From the NCBI RefSeq assembly GCF_008641065.1, contig NZ_VTRS01000002.1:310001-374000 (forward strand): a stretch of DNA of 64,000 nucleotides, given 5' to 3'. A program made the position numbers and the translations under genes. Origin of the DNA: Rhabdaerophilum calidifontis (GTDB lineage Bacteria; Pseudomonadota; Alphaproteobacteria; Rhizobiales; Beijerinckiaceae). Under the pieces are notes generated by a model. That model made no database searches. It had not been told where the DNA came from and saw only the letters and a program-made list of their open reading frames with translations. Positions 25,862-34,101 of the stretch are shown piece by piece; the first letter of the stretch is position 1, and the number at the start of each line of letters is the position of its first letter.

Positions 25862-26929
25862 ATGAAGCAGACGCAGCGCGAGCAGCCGCAGCGCGACAGG
25901 GAGAAGCCGGGACCGCGCCGCCCGCGCGTCTCGCTTTCGACGATCGCGCGCGCGGCGGGCGTGTCGATCTCCACCGTCTCGCGCATCGCCAACGGCCAGC
26001 TCAACCGCGCCAATCCGCAGACCGTGGCGCGGGTTCAGGCGCTGCTGGAGACGACCGGCTATCGGCCCGACAATATCGGCCGCTCACTCCGCCACGGCCG
26101 CAGCCGCATCGTCGCCATGCTGGCCCCGAACCTCACCAACCCGGCGATGGCGGCAATCGCGAGCGCCACCGAGACCGCGCTGCGCGAGGCCGGCTATGTG
26201 ATGATCCTGTGCGACACGCATGACGAGCCGGCGCTCCAGGACGAATATCTCGCGGCGATGCGTTCGCAATCGGTCGAGGGCTATGTCGTCGTCTCGGGCC
26301 TTGCGACGGCGATGCTGGAGGCTTTCGTCGAGGGCGGCGAGCCGGTCGTGTTCGTCGGTCGCAGGCCGGCCCTGCGCGGGCGTCCGGCGCCCTTCGTCGG
26401 CATCGACAATCGCGGCGCCGGCGCCATGGCGGCGGATCACCTGCTGGAGCGCGGGCTGCGGCGCTTCGGCTTGATCCATTCCGCGACCAGTTCCTCGGCG
26501 ATCGAGGAGCGTGTCGCGGGGTTCCGCGCCCGGCTTGCCGAACGCGGCGTGCCGGCTTCGGCGATCGGCACCGGGATGTCGCTCGAGCTCCAGCATCTCT
26601 TTGCGGGCTACGCCGCCACCCGGCAGCTCGTCGAGGCCGGGGGCTGGCCGGAGGGGCTGTTCGCGGTCTCGGATCTGATGGCCTACGGCGCCTATCGCCT
26701 CGCCCGCGAGGCGGGGATCCATGTCCCGCGCGATTGCGTGATCGTCGGCATCGACGACAACATCCTCAATGCCTGGATCGCGCCCTGGCTGAGTTCGGTC
26801 CATGTGCCGTATGAATCCTTCGGCACCGCCATCCTCGCGCAGCTCCGCGCGCGCTGGGAAGGACGGGGCGGGGGGGATGCACTGCTGCCCTACCGCCTCG
26901 TCGCGCGCGCGGATGACGCGTGCGAATGA
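25862..26929 (+). CDS. LacI-family transcriptional repressor of the alpha-glucoside operon
   Basis: Regulator of 355 residues. The helix-turn-helix spans about 24-45 (VSLSTIARAAGVSISTVSRIANG), followed by the hinge and a periplasmic-binding-like sensor domain with VIVGIDDN near the C-terminus. A basic extension of about 20 residues precedes the DNA-binding domain. Divergent to the sugar transporter and next to a perfect LacI operator, so it most likely represses that operon until its sugar inducer appears. The ATG at 25862 follows GAGGCTCCTTTCG. Confidence 0.9.
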   Translation: MKQTQREQPQRDREKPGPRRPRVSLSTIARAAGVSISTVSRIANGQLNRANPQTVARVQALLETTGYRPDNIGRSLRHGRSRIVAMLAPNLTNPAMAAIASATETALREAGYVMILCDTHDEPALQDEYLAAMRSQSVEGYVVVSGLATAMLEAFVEGGEPVVFVGRRPALRGRPAPFVGIDNRGAGAMAADHLLERGLRRFGLIHSATSSSAIEERVAGFRARLAERGVPASAIGTGMSLELQHLFAGYAATRQLVEAGGWPEGLFAVSDLMAYGAYRLAREAGIHVPRDCVIVGIDDNILNAWIAPWLSSVHVPYESFGTAILAQLRARWEGRGGGDALLPYRLVARADDACE

Positions 26930-27900
26930 CGATGCCGGCTGACTTTGCCTCTGTCTCTGGTAGAGCGCCGGGCCGCCTCCGCGCCCGGCTCCGCCGCCTG
27001 CTCGGCGGGATGCCGGCGAGCCGGTTCCTGCTCACCGGCCACCACGCGCTCGACACCGCGGACGGCGTCCTCGCCTGGCGGCTCGACCTGCGCCGCGACG
27101 AGGGCACGCCGGTTCGCGGCTTTCTCTGCGCGCCGGCGCGACCGGCCGGGCCATGCCCGGCGCTGCTCTATTGTCATGCTCATGGCAACCGCCACGAGAC
27201 CGGCGCGGACGAACTCATCGAGGGCCGGCCCGCGCTCGTCGCGCCTTACGGCCCGGCCCTGGCGCGGGACGGGTTCGTCAGCCTGGCGATCGACATGCCC
27301 TGTTTCGGCGCGCGGCGCGGGGAGGCGGAGAGCGCGGCGGCGAAACGCCATCTCTGGCACGGCACGACGCTGTTCGGCGAGATGATCGCCGATCTGCGCG
27401 GCGCACTGGCGCTCCTTGCGGGGCTGGAGGCGGTCGATCGCCGCCGCCTCGGTGTCCTCGGCCTGTCGATGGGCGCCACCCATGCCTTCTGGCTCGGCGC
27501 GCTGGAGCCGCGCCTCCGCGCCATTGCCCAGCTCTGCGTCTTCGCCGATCTCGCGGCGCTGATCGAGGCCGGCGCCCATGATCTCCACGGCCCCTATCTC
27601 ACCGTGCCGGGGCTGGCCCGCGCGGTCTCGACCGGCGCGATCGCCGGGCTCGCCGCGCCCTGTCCGCAATTCGTCGCGATCGGCGCCGAGGATCCGCTGA
27701 CACCGCCGGCCGCCTTCGCCCGCGCCCGCGCCGATCTCGAGCGGGCCTATCGCGCGGCCGGCGCCGCGGCGGCGCTCGAATGCCATGTCGCGGCCGAGAC
27801 GGGGCATCGCGAGACGCCGGCGATGCGCGCGGGCGTCCTCGATTTCCTGCGCCGCCGGCTCGCGCCCGCCCATGCCGGCGGCGTCAATGCGCGGCGCTGA
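26926..27900 (+). CDS. Alpha/beta hydrolase (dienelactone hydrolase/acetyl-esterase-like)
   Basis: Enzyme of about 324 residues with an alpha/beta-hydrolase fold. An oxyanion segment ALLYCHAHGNRHETGADELIEG leads to the nucleophile elbow GLSMGATHAF (serine in G-x-S-x-G), with a late Asp (IGAEDPLTPP) and His (AAETGHRE) completing the triad. No signal peptide, so cytoplasmic. The ATG overlaps the repressor stop as ATGA, so the two are translated together. It could deacylate an imported sugar, but the substrate cannot be told from sequence. Confidence 0.75.
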   Translation: MTMPADFASVSGRAPGRLRARLRRLLGGMPASRFLLTGHHALDTADGVLAWRLDLRRDEGTPVRGFLCAPARPAGPCPALLYCHAHGNRHETGADELIEGRPALVAPYGPALARDGFVSLAIDMPCFGARRGEAESAAAKRHLWHGTTLFGEMIADLRGALALLAGLEAVDRRRLGVLGLSMGATHAFWLGALEPRLRAIAQLCVFADLAALIEAGAHDLHGPYLTVPGLARAVSTGAIAGLAAPCPQFVAIGAEDPLTPPAAFARARADLERAYRAAGAAAALECHVAAETGHRETPAMRAGVLDFLRRRLAPAHAGGVNARR

Positions 27901-28078
27901 GCGCTGCAAAAGCCCCAACAGATTGTTTTGCGTTGCACAAGATTAAGGCAGAACGCCCGAAGGCGCGGCCGCGGCATGATGCCGGCCCCGATGCGCGGCA
28001 CATCCGGCCGACGGGAGACTTTCCGCTTGTCCGTTGAGAAACAAGGGTAAAGCAACCTTCCTGCGGCTCTGCCGGTGC

Positions 28079-28095
28079 TTGGCACGGCTCATGCT
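28079..28095 (+). promoter_or_regulatory. Sigma-54 (-24/-12) promoter of the nitrate operon
   Basis: TTGGCACG-GCTC-ATGCT matches the RpoN consensus TTGGCACG-N4-TTGCW with one mismatch. GG (28081-28082) and GC (28093-28094) are exactly ten bases apart. Predicted start near 28106, about 134 bases before nrtA. Sigma-54 and NtrC control of nitrate assimilation is established in proteobacteria. Confidence 0.7.
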
Positions 28096-28116
28096 GTGCA
28101 GAAGGGAGGCACGGAG

Positions 28117-28137
28117 AGGGCGCAGCGATGCCGCCCT
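28117..28137 (+). promoter_or_regulatory. Hexaloop hairpin in the nrtA leader, possible ANTAR (NasT) target
   Basis: AGGGCGC and GCCGCCCT pair, with one bulged C, around the six-base loop AGCGAT. A at loop position 1 and G at position 4 match the ANTAR-antiterminator loop rule. NasT-type ANTAR proteins are known to control nitrate-assimilation leaders. I could not find a convincing second hexaloop stem or a T-tract terminator, so this is tentative. Confidence 0.3.
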
Positions 28138-28239
28138 GAACCCGGCCTTTCGCGCTCACGGGCTTTCGGCGGCGGTGTCGGAATCGCGGGGCGCTGGCTT
28201 CACGGCGGGCTGCGCCCGCGGACAGGGGAGAACCGATCG

Positions 28240-29556
28240 ATGGCCAGGGTGATCACGCGGGCCCAATCCCTTCCGGCGGCGGCGAGCCGGCGCGACCTGC
28301 TGCGCCTCGGCGCGGCGGCGGCGACCCTCGCAGCGGCGCGGGCGCTGCTGCCCGGCGGCGCGCATGCGCAGGGCGCGGGCCCCGAGGTGAAAGGCACCAA
28401 GCTCGGCTATATCGCGCTGACCGATGCCGCGCCGCTGATCATCGCCAAGGAGAAGGGCTTCTTCACCAAACACGGCCTGCCGGACATGGACATCGCCAAG
28501 CAGGCGAGCTGGGGTGCGACACGCGACAACATGGCGCTCGGCACCAAGGCCAACGGCATCGATGGCGGCCATATCCTGCGGCCGAAGGTGCATCTCTATT
28601 CAACCGGCAAGGTGATGCAGAACGGCCAGCCCCTGCCGATGTATACCCTGCTCAACCTCAACGAGGATTGCCAGGGAATCTCGGTTTCCAACGAATACAG
28701 GGATCTGCCGGTCGGCACGGATTCCTCGGCGCTCAAGGAGGCCTTCGCCCGGAAGAAGGCCGCCGGCAAGGATGTGAAGGTCGCTATGACCTTCCCCGGC
28801 GGCACGCATGACCTTTGGATCCGCTACTGGCTCGCCGCCGGCGGTATCGACCCGGACAAGGATGTCCAGACGATCGTGGTGCCGCCGCCGCAGATGGTGG
28901 CGAACATGAAGGTCGGCACCATGGACGCATTCTGCGTCGGCGAGCCGTGGAACGAGCAGCTCGTCAACCAGGGCATCGGCTTCACCGCCGCCACCACCGG
29001 CGAGATCTGGTTCCGCCACCCGGAAAAGGTGCTCGGCATGCGCGCCGATTGGGTGGATGCGAACCCGAAAGCCACGCTCGCCATTCTCGCCGCCGTGATG
29101 GAGGCGCAGATTTGGTGCGACAGAAGCGAGAACAAGCAGGAAATGGCCGAGATCATCGGCCGCCGGCAATGGTTCAACGTGCCGGTGGCGGATATCATCG
29201 GCCGGCTGCGCGGCGACATCAATTACGGCCGCGGCAAGCAGGCGAAGGGCACCAACCTCCAGATGAAGTTCTGGGGCAAGGCGGGCGAGAGCTCCTATCC
29301 CTGGAAGAGCCTCGATGCCTGGTTCGTGACCGAGAATATCCGCTGGGGCAAGTTCGAGCCCAATACCGACATCAAGGCGCTTGTCGGCAGGAGCAACCGC
29401 GCCGATCTCTGGCTCGAGGCGGCCAGGGGGCTCGGCCTGCAGGATCTCCCCTCCGGCGAGAGCCGCGGCGTCGAGAAATTCTTCGACGGCAAGGTCTTCG
29501 ATCCCGCCGATCCCGAATCCTACCTGAAATCGCTCGCCGTGAAGCGTCTCTCCTGA
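28240..29556 (+). CDS. nrtA: Nitrate ABC transporter substrate-binding protein NrtA
   Basis: Protein of 438 residues of the NrtA/NasF/CmpA family. It opens with a twin-arginine-type signal (SRRDLLRLG, Arg17-Arg18, hydrophobic stretch, GGAHAQ). Family segments include LGYIALTDAAPLIIAKEKGFF, GWNMALGTK-like ATRDNMALGTKANGIDGGHIL, TFPGGTHDLWIRYWLAAGGIDPDKDV and FCVGEPWNEQLV. It binds nitrate (or nitrite) in the periplasm. The start at 28240 has an AGGGGAG ribosome site. First gene of an operon with the permease, ATPase, nitrate reductase and siroheme synthase. Confidence 0.93.
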   Translation: MARVITRAQSLPAAASRRDLLRLGAAAATLAAARALLPGGAHAQGAGPEVKGTKLGYIALTDAAPLIIAKEKGFFTKHGLPDMDIAKQASWGATRDNMALGTKANGIDGGHILRPKVHLYSTGKVMQNGQPLPMYTLLNLNEDCQGISVSNEYRDLPVGTDSSALKEAFARKKAAGKDVKVAMTFPGGTHDLWIRYWLAAGGIDPDKDVQTIVVPPPQMVANMKVGTMDAFCVGEPWNEQLVNQGIGFTAATTGEIWFRHPEKVLGMRADWVDANPKATLAILAAVMEAQIWCDRSENKQEMAEIIGRRQWFNVPVADIIGRLRGDINYGRGKQAKGTNLQMKFWGKAGESSYPWKSLDAWFVTENIRWGKFEPNTDIKALVGRSNRADLWLEAARGLGLQDLPSGESRGVEKFFDGKVFDPADPESYLKSLAVKRLS

Positions 29557-29587
29557 CGCGCCGGCCCGGACAGACGGAGCATCCCGC

Positions 29588-30496
29588 ATGGCCCAGCCCG
29601 CCTTCAAGACCGTTCCACCACCCGCCGGCCCGGCGCCGCGCCCCAGCGGATCCGCCCGCATCCTCCGCCTGCCCGGCCGGGCGCCTGGCGCCCGCCCAAC
29701 CGGCTGGCGCGCGCGGGCCGGGGCGCTGGCGGCGACGATCCTGCCGCCGCTGGTGGTGATCGCCGCGCTGCTCGTCCTCTGGCAGATCGCCTTCGGCAAG
29801 CCGGGCGCCGCGCTGCCGCCGCCGAGCGTGATCTGGAGCGAGGCAAAGGACCTGATCCTTGATCCGTTCTTCGTCAACGGCTCGCAGGATATCGGTCTCG
29901 GGCTGCGCGTGCTGACCTCGCTCGAACGCGTGATCTACGGTTTCGGGCTCGCGGCGATCGTCGGCGTCCTGCTCGGGGCGCTTGTCGGGCAATCGGTCTG
30001 GGCGACGCGCGGGCTCGATCCGCTGTTCCAGGTGCTGCGCACGGTGCCGCCGCTCGCCTGGCTGCCGATCAGCCTCGCGGCGTTCCGCGACGCCAATCCG
30101 AGCGCGATCTTCGTGATCTTCATCACCGCGATCTGGCCGGTGATCATCAACACCGCCGTCGGCATCCGCCAGATCCCGCAGGATTACCGCAACGTCGCCG
30201 AGGTCCTGCGGCTCAACACGGTCGAATTCTTCTTCAAGATCATGGTCCCTTCCGCCGCGCCCTACATCTTCACGGGGCTGAGGATCGGGATCGGGCTTTC
30301 CTGGCTGGCGATCGTCGCCGCCGAGATGCTGACCGGCGGGGTCGGGATCGGCTTCTTCATCTGGGACGCGTGGAATTCCTCGCGGCTGCCCGACATCATC
30401 GTCGCGCTCGTCTATATCGGCCTTGTCGGCTTTGCACTCGACCGTCTCGTCGCGCTGGTCGGCCGGGTCGTGACCCGCGGCGTCTCCGTGACCTGA
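29588..30496 (+). CDS. nrtB: Nitrate ABC transporter permease NrtB
   Basis: Permease of 302 residues of the NrtB/SsuC type with about six membrane segments. The coupling region IRQIPQDYRNVAEVLRLNTVEFFFKIMVPSAAPYIFTGLRIGIGLSW is diagnostic. A proline/arginine-rich N-terminal tail of about 40 residues precedes the first membrane segment. It lies 31 bases after nrtA. Confidence 0.93.
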   Translation: MAQPAFKTVPPPAGPAPRPSGSARILRLPGRAPGARPTGWRARAGALAATILPPLVVIAALLVLWQIAFGKPGAALPPPSVIWSEAKDLILDPFFVNGSQDIGLGLRVLTSLERVIYGFGLAAIVGVLLGALVGQSVWATRGLDPLFQVLRTVPPLAWLPISLAAFRDANPSAIFVIFITAIWPVIINTAVGIRQIPQDYRNVAEVLRLNTVEFFFKIMVPSAAPYIFTGLRIGIGLSWLAIVAAEMLTGGVGIGFFIWDAWNSSRLPDIIVALVYIGLVGFALDRLVALVGRVVTRGVSVT

Positions 30497-30507
30497 GGGA
30501 GGGATGC

Positions 30508-31302
30508 ATGCCCGGCTACCTGAAGCTCGACCATCTAGCCAAGACCTTCGCCCGCAACGGACAGGCGAGCGAGGTGCTGCGCGACATCAATCTCGTCATC
30601 GATCAGGGCGAGTTCGTCTCGATCATCGGCCATTCCGGCTGCGGGAAATCGACGCTGCTCAACATCATCGCCGGCCTGACCCCTGTCACCCTCGGCGCGG
30701 TTCTGCTCGAGAACCGCGAGGTCAACGCGCCGGGGCCGGACCGGGCGGTGGTGTTCCAGAACCATTCGTTGCTGCCCTGGCTCACGGTCTACGAGAATGT
30801 GAAGCTCGCGGTGGACAAGGTCTTCGCCGGGCGGAAATCCCGCGCCGAGCGCCATGACTGGATCATGGCCAATCTCGATCTTGTTCAGATGGGCCATGCC
30901 CGCGACAAGCGCCCCGCCGAGATTTCCGGCGGCATGAAGCAGCGCGTCGGCATCGCGCGGGCGCTGGCCATGGAGCCGAAGATCCTGCTGCTCGACGAGC
31001 CCTTCGGCGCGCTCGATGCGCTGACCCGCGCCCATCTGCAGGACAGCGTCATGGATATCCATGCCCGGCTCGGCAACACGATGATCATGATTACCCATGA
31101 CGTCGACGAGGCTGTGCTGCTCTCCGACCGCATCGTGATGATGACCAACGGCCCCGCCGCGACGATCGGCGAGGTGCTGCCCGTCACGCTGCAACGGCCG
31201 CGCCGGCGGCTCGAACTGGTCTCGGATCCGCGCTATGTCGCCGCGCGCGAGACGGTGCTGCGCTTCCTCTACGAGCGCCATCGTTTCGTCGAGGCCGCAT
31301 GA
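30508..31302 (+). CDS. nrtC: Nitrate ABC transporter ATP-binding protein (NrtC/NrtD type)
   Basis: ATPase of 264 residues with Walker A GHSGCGKST, Q-loop VVFQNHSLLPWLTVYENV, signature [15 protein letters not shown] and Walker B ILLLDEPFGALD. It is a single ATPase domain without the NrtA-like regulatory domain of cyanobacterial NrtC. The start at ATG 30508 follows GAGGGAGGG, 11 bases after nrtB; the same frame upstream is antisense-free but overlaps nrtB and is not coding. Confidence 0.92.
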   Translation: MPGYLKLDHLAKTFARNGQASEVLRDINLVIDQGEFVSIIGHSGCGKSTLLNIIAGLTPVTLGAVLLENREVNAPGPDRAVVFQNHSLLPWLTVYENVKLAVDKVFAGRKSRAERHDWIMANLDLVQMGHARDKRPAEISGGMKQRVGIARALAMEPKILLLDEPFGALDALTRAHLQDSVMDIHARLGNTMIMITHDVDEAVLLSDRIVMMTNGPAATIGEVLPVTLQRPRRRLELVSDPRYVAARETVLRFLYERHRFVEAA

Positions 31303-31440
31303 AGGAGGCACCGATGTCGCCTCTTGGCCCGGCCATCGGCGCCCGCAGGAGCCGGCTGGGGATGGGATCGGATCTTCCCGGTCTCAGGCCGGGTTCCGAA
31401 TGGCGGGGTGGGGCTTGTCTTCATGCCGGGGATGTCTGAC

Positions 31441-34101
31441 ATGGCGGAACCCGCTCCGATCCGCACGACCTGCCCCTATTGCGGTGTCGGCTGCGGCGTG
31501 CTCGCGCGGCCCGCGCCCGACGGCACGGTCGAAATCGCCGGCGATCCGGCGCATCCGGCCAATCGCGGCCGGCTGTGCTCGAAAGGCGCCGCGCTCGGCG
31601 AGACGCTCGGGCATGACGGCCGGCTCCTCCATCCCGAGATTAGCGGCGCCCGTGCGGATTGGGAGAGCGCGCTCGACCTCGTGGCGCGGCGCTTCTCCGA
31701 GACCATCGCCGCCCATGGCCCGGATTCGGTGGCGCTCTACGTCTCGGGCCAGTTCCTGACCGAGGATTACTACGTCGCCAACAAGCTGATGAAGGGGTTC
31801 ATCGGCTCGGCCAATATCGACAGCAATTCCCGCCTCTGCATGGCTTCCTCCGTGGCGGGGCATCGCCGCGCCTTCGGCACCGATACGGTTCCGGGCAATT
31901 ACGAGGATATCGAGCAGGCCGATCTTGTCGTGCTCGTCGGCTCCAATCTCGCCTGGTGCCATCCGGTGCTGTTCCAGCGCCTTGCCGCGGCGCGCGCGGC
32001 GCGCGGCACGCGCCTCGTCGTGATCGACCCGCGCCGCACCGTGACGGCCGAGGCCGCCGATCTCCATCTCGAGATCGAGCCGGACGGCGATCTGCCGCTC
32101 TTCCTCGGGCTCCTCCATCATCTCGACGCCGAAGGCCGCCGCGACCCGGCCTATCTCGCCGCCCATGTCGGCGATCCCGGCCCGGCGCTCGCCGCCGCCG
32201 CGTCCTATGACGTTGCCCGCGTGGCGCGGGAAACCGGGCTCGCGCCGGCAGCGGTCGCGGCGTTCTTCCGTCTCTTCGCCGAGACGGAGAGGGTGGTAAG
32301 CGTCTATTCGCAGGGCATCAACCAATCGGTCTCGGGGTCGGACAAGGTCAACGCGATCCTCAATTGCCACCTGCTGACCGGGCGGATCGGCCGCCCCGGC
32401 ATGGGGCCGTTCTCGATCACCGGCCAGCCCAATGCCATGGGCGGGCGTGAGGTGGGCGGGCTCGCCAACATGCTGGCGGCGCATCTGGCGATCGAGGATC
32501 CCCGCCATCGTGATCTCGTCCGCCGGTTCTGGGCGGCACCGCGCCTCGCGGAGGCGCCCGGCCTCAAGGCGGTGGACATGTTCCGCGCGGTCCGCGACGG
32601 GCGGATCAGGGCGTTGTGGATCATGGCCACCAACCCGGCGGATTCGCTGCCCGATGCCGATGACGTGCAGGAGGCGTTGCGCGACTGCCCCTTCGTCGTG
32701 GTCTCCGACGCCATGCGCGAAACCGACACGACCCGCTTCGCGCATGTGCTGCTCCCCTCTGCCGCCTGGGGCGAGAAGGACGGCACCGTCACCAATTCCG
32801 AGCGGCGGATCTCGCGCCAGCGCGCTTTCCGTGCGCCGCCCGGCGCGGCGCGGCCGGATTGGTGGCAGCTCACGGCAGTCGCGCGGCGCATGGGATTCGC
32901 CGGCTTTGAATACGCCGGGCCGGCCGATATCTTCCGCGAGCACGCGGCCCTGTCCGGGTTCGAGCCGGAGATGCGCCGCGATTTCGACATTTCCGCCCAT
33001 GCCATGATCGATGCCGAAGCTTATGCGGCACTCGCGCCGTTCCAATGGCCGCTCCGGCCGGGTTCGGCGGCGGGGCAGGCGCGGTTCTTCGCCGAGGGCG
33101 GTTTCTTCACCCCCGACGGTCGCGCGCGCATGGTCGCGACGCCGGTTCCGGCGCCGGTGAAGCAGCGCGCGGCGGAATTCCCGCTCTGGCTCAATACCGG
33201 CCGCATCCGCGACCAATGGCATACCATGACCCGCACCGGGCAGGTCCCGCGGCTTTCGAGCCATTCCGCCGAACCGTTCTGCGAAATCCATCCGCAGGAT
33301 GCGGCCGAGGCCGGGATCGCCCCCGCCGGGCTGGTCGAGGTCCGGACGGCGCGGGGATCGGGGTTGTTCCGCGCCCATGTCACCGAACGCCAGCGGCGCG
33401 GCGCGATCTTCGTGCCGATGCACTGGACCGACCGTTTCGCAGCGCGCGGGCGGATCAATGCCGCGACCGATCCGGCCGCCGACCCGGTCTCCGGCCAGCC
33501 GGGGCTGAAGGCGAGCCCGGCGGCGCTGCGGCCCTTCCGCGCCGCCTGGCACGGCTTCGCGGTCAGCGTCGCCCGACCGCGCCCCGAGGGGCTGGCCTAT
33601 TGGGCTTTGGCCCATGCCGAGGGCGGATTTCAGCTCGAACTTGCCGGCGCTGCCATGCCGGAGGATTGGCAGAACTTCGCCGCCGGATTATTCCAGACAA
33701 GCGAGGATGCGGAATGGGTCGCCTATTACGATGCCGAGGCCGGGCTGACGCGGCTCGCCGCCTTCGCGGGCAGGCGGCTGCTCTGCGCGCTGTTCACGGC
33801 GCCGGAACCGCTCTTGATCGCCCGCGGCTTTGTCGCCGGCGCGCTGGGCGGGACGCATGCCGGCATGGCGCGGCTGCGGCTGCTGGCCGGGCAGGGCGGC
33901 GCGGAGCGTCCGGATCCCGGCCCGATCCTCTGCGCCTGCTTCGCGGTGGGCGTGAACGAGATTACGGCAGCGATCCGCGCGGGGCGCGCGACGAATGTCG
34001 AGGAAGTCGGCGCCCTGCTCAAGGCCGGCACCAATTGCGGCTCCTGCCGCGGCGAGATCCGGAGATTGATCGATGAGCACCCGCTCGAGAAAGCCGTCTG
34101 A
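31441..34101 (+). CDS. nasA: Assimilatory nitrate reductase, molybdopterin catalytic subunit
   Basis: Cytoplasmic enzyme of about 886 residues reducing nitrate to nitrite. The 4Fe-4S cluster cysteines are C11-x2-C14-x3-C18-x27-C46. Molybdopterin-domain landmarks include SNSRLCMASSVAGHRRAFGTD, YSQGINQSVSG, TGRIGRPGMGPFSITGQPNAMGGREVGG and WIMATNPADSLPDAD. The C-terminal 56 residues are a BFD-like 2Fe-2S domain with C831-x-C833 and C866-x2-C869. ATG 31432 is an equally possible start. No nitrite reductase gene and no separate electron-donor flavoprotein are near. Confidence 0.93.
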   Translation: MAEPAPIRTTCPYCGVGCGVLARPAPDGTVEIAGDPAHPANRGRLCSKGAALGETLGHDGRLLHPEISGARADWESALDLVARRFSETIAAHGPDSVALYVSGQFLTEDYYVANKLMKGFIGSANIDSNSRLCMASSVAGHRRAFGTDTVPGNYEDIEQADLVVLVGSNLAWCHPVLFQRLAAARAARGTRLVVIDPRRTVTAEAADLHLEIEPDGDLPLFLGLLHHLDAEGRRDPAYLAAHVGDPGPALAAAASYDVARVARETGLAPAAVAAFFRLFAETERVVSVYSQGINQSVSGSDKVNAILNCHLLTGRIGRPGMGPFSITGQPNAMGGREVGGLANMLAAHLAIEDPRHRDLVRRFWAAPRLAEAPGLKAVDMFRAVRDGRIRALWIMATNPADSLPDADDVQEALRDCPFVVVSDAMRETDTTRFAHVLLPSAAWGEKDGTVTNSERRISRQRAFRAPPGAARPDWWQLTAVARRMGFAGFEYAGPADIFREHAALSGFEPEMRRDFDISAHAMIDAEAYAALAPFQWPLRPGSAAGQARFFAEGGFFTPDGRARMVATPVPAPVKQRAAEFPLWLNTGRIRDQWHTMTRTGQVPRLSSHSAEPFCEIHPQDAAEAGIAPAGLVEVRTARGSGLFRAHVTERQRRGAIFVPMHWTDRFAARGRINAATDPAADPVSGQPGLKASPAALRPFRAAWHGFAVSVARPRPEGLAYWALAHAEGGFQLELAGAAMPEDWQNFAAGLFQTSEDAEWVAYYDAEAGLTRLAAFAGRRLLCALFTAPEPLLIARGFVAGALGGTHAGMARLRLLAGQGGAERPDPGPILCACFAVGVNEITAAIRAGRATNVEEVGALLKAGTNCGSCRGEIRRLIDEHPLEKAV

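Larger units (their letters stand above)
27901..28239 (+). other. 339-bp leader and promoter region of the nitrate operon
   Basis: No gene is supported here. The stretch holds a TTGCAC half-site at 27933-27938 that could be part of an NtrC enhancer, a -24/-12 promoter at 28079-28095 and a transcribed leader of roughly 130 bases. The leader has one hexaloop hairpin (28117-28137) and a GC hairpin just before the ribosome site (GCGGGC-TGC-GCCCGC, around 28205-28219). Confidence 0.5.

Noticed and set aside
23231-26929. Plus-strand open frame of about 1232 codons running into the LacI gene
   Set aside because: Only its last 355 codons (from 25862) are the LacI protein. The rest is antisense to the sugar transporter genes.
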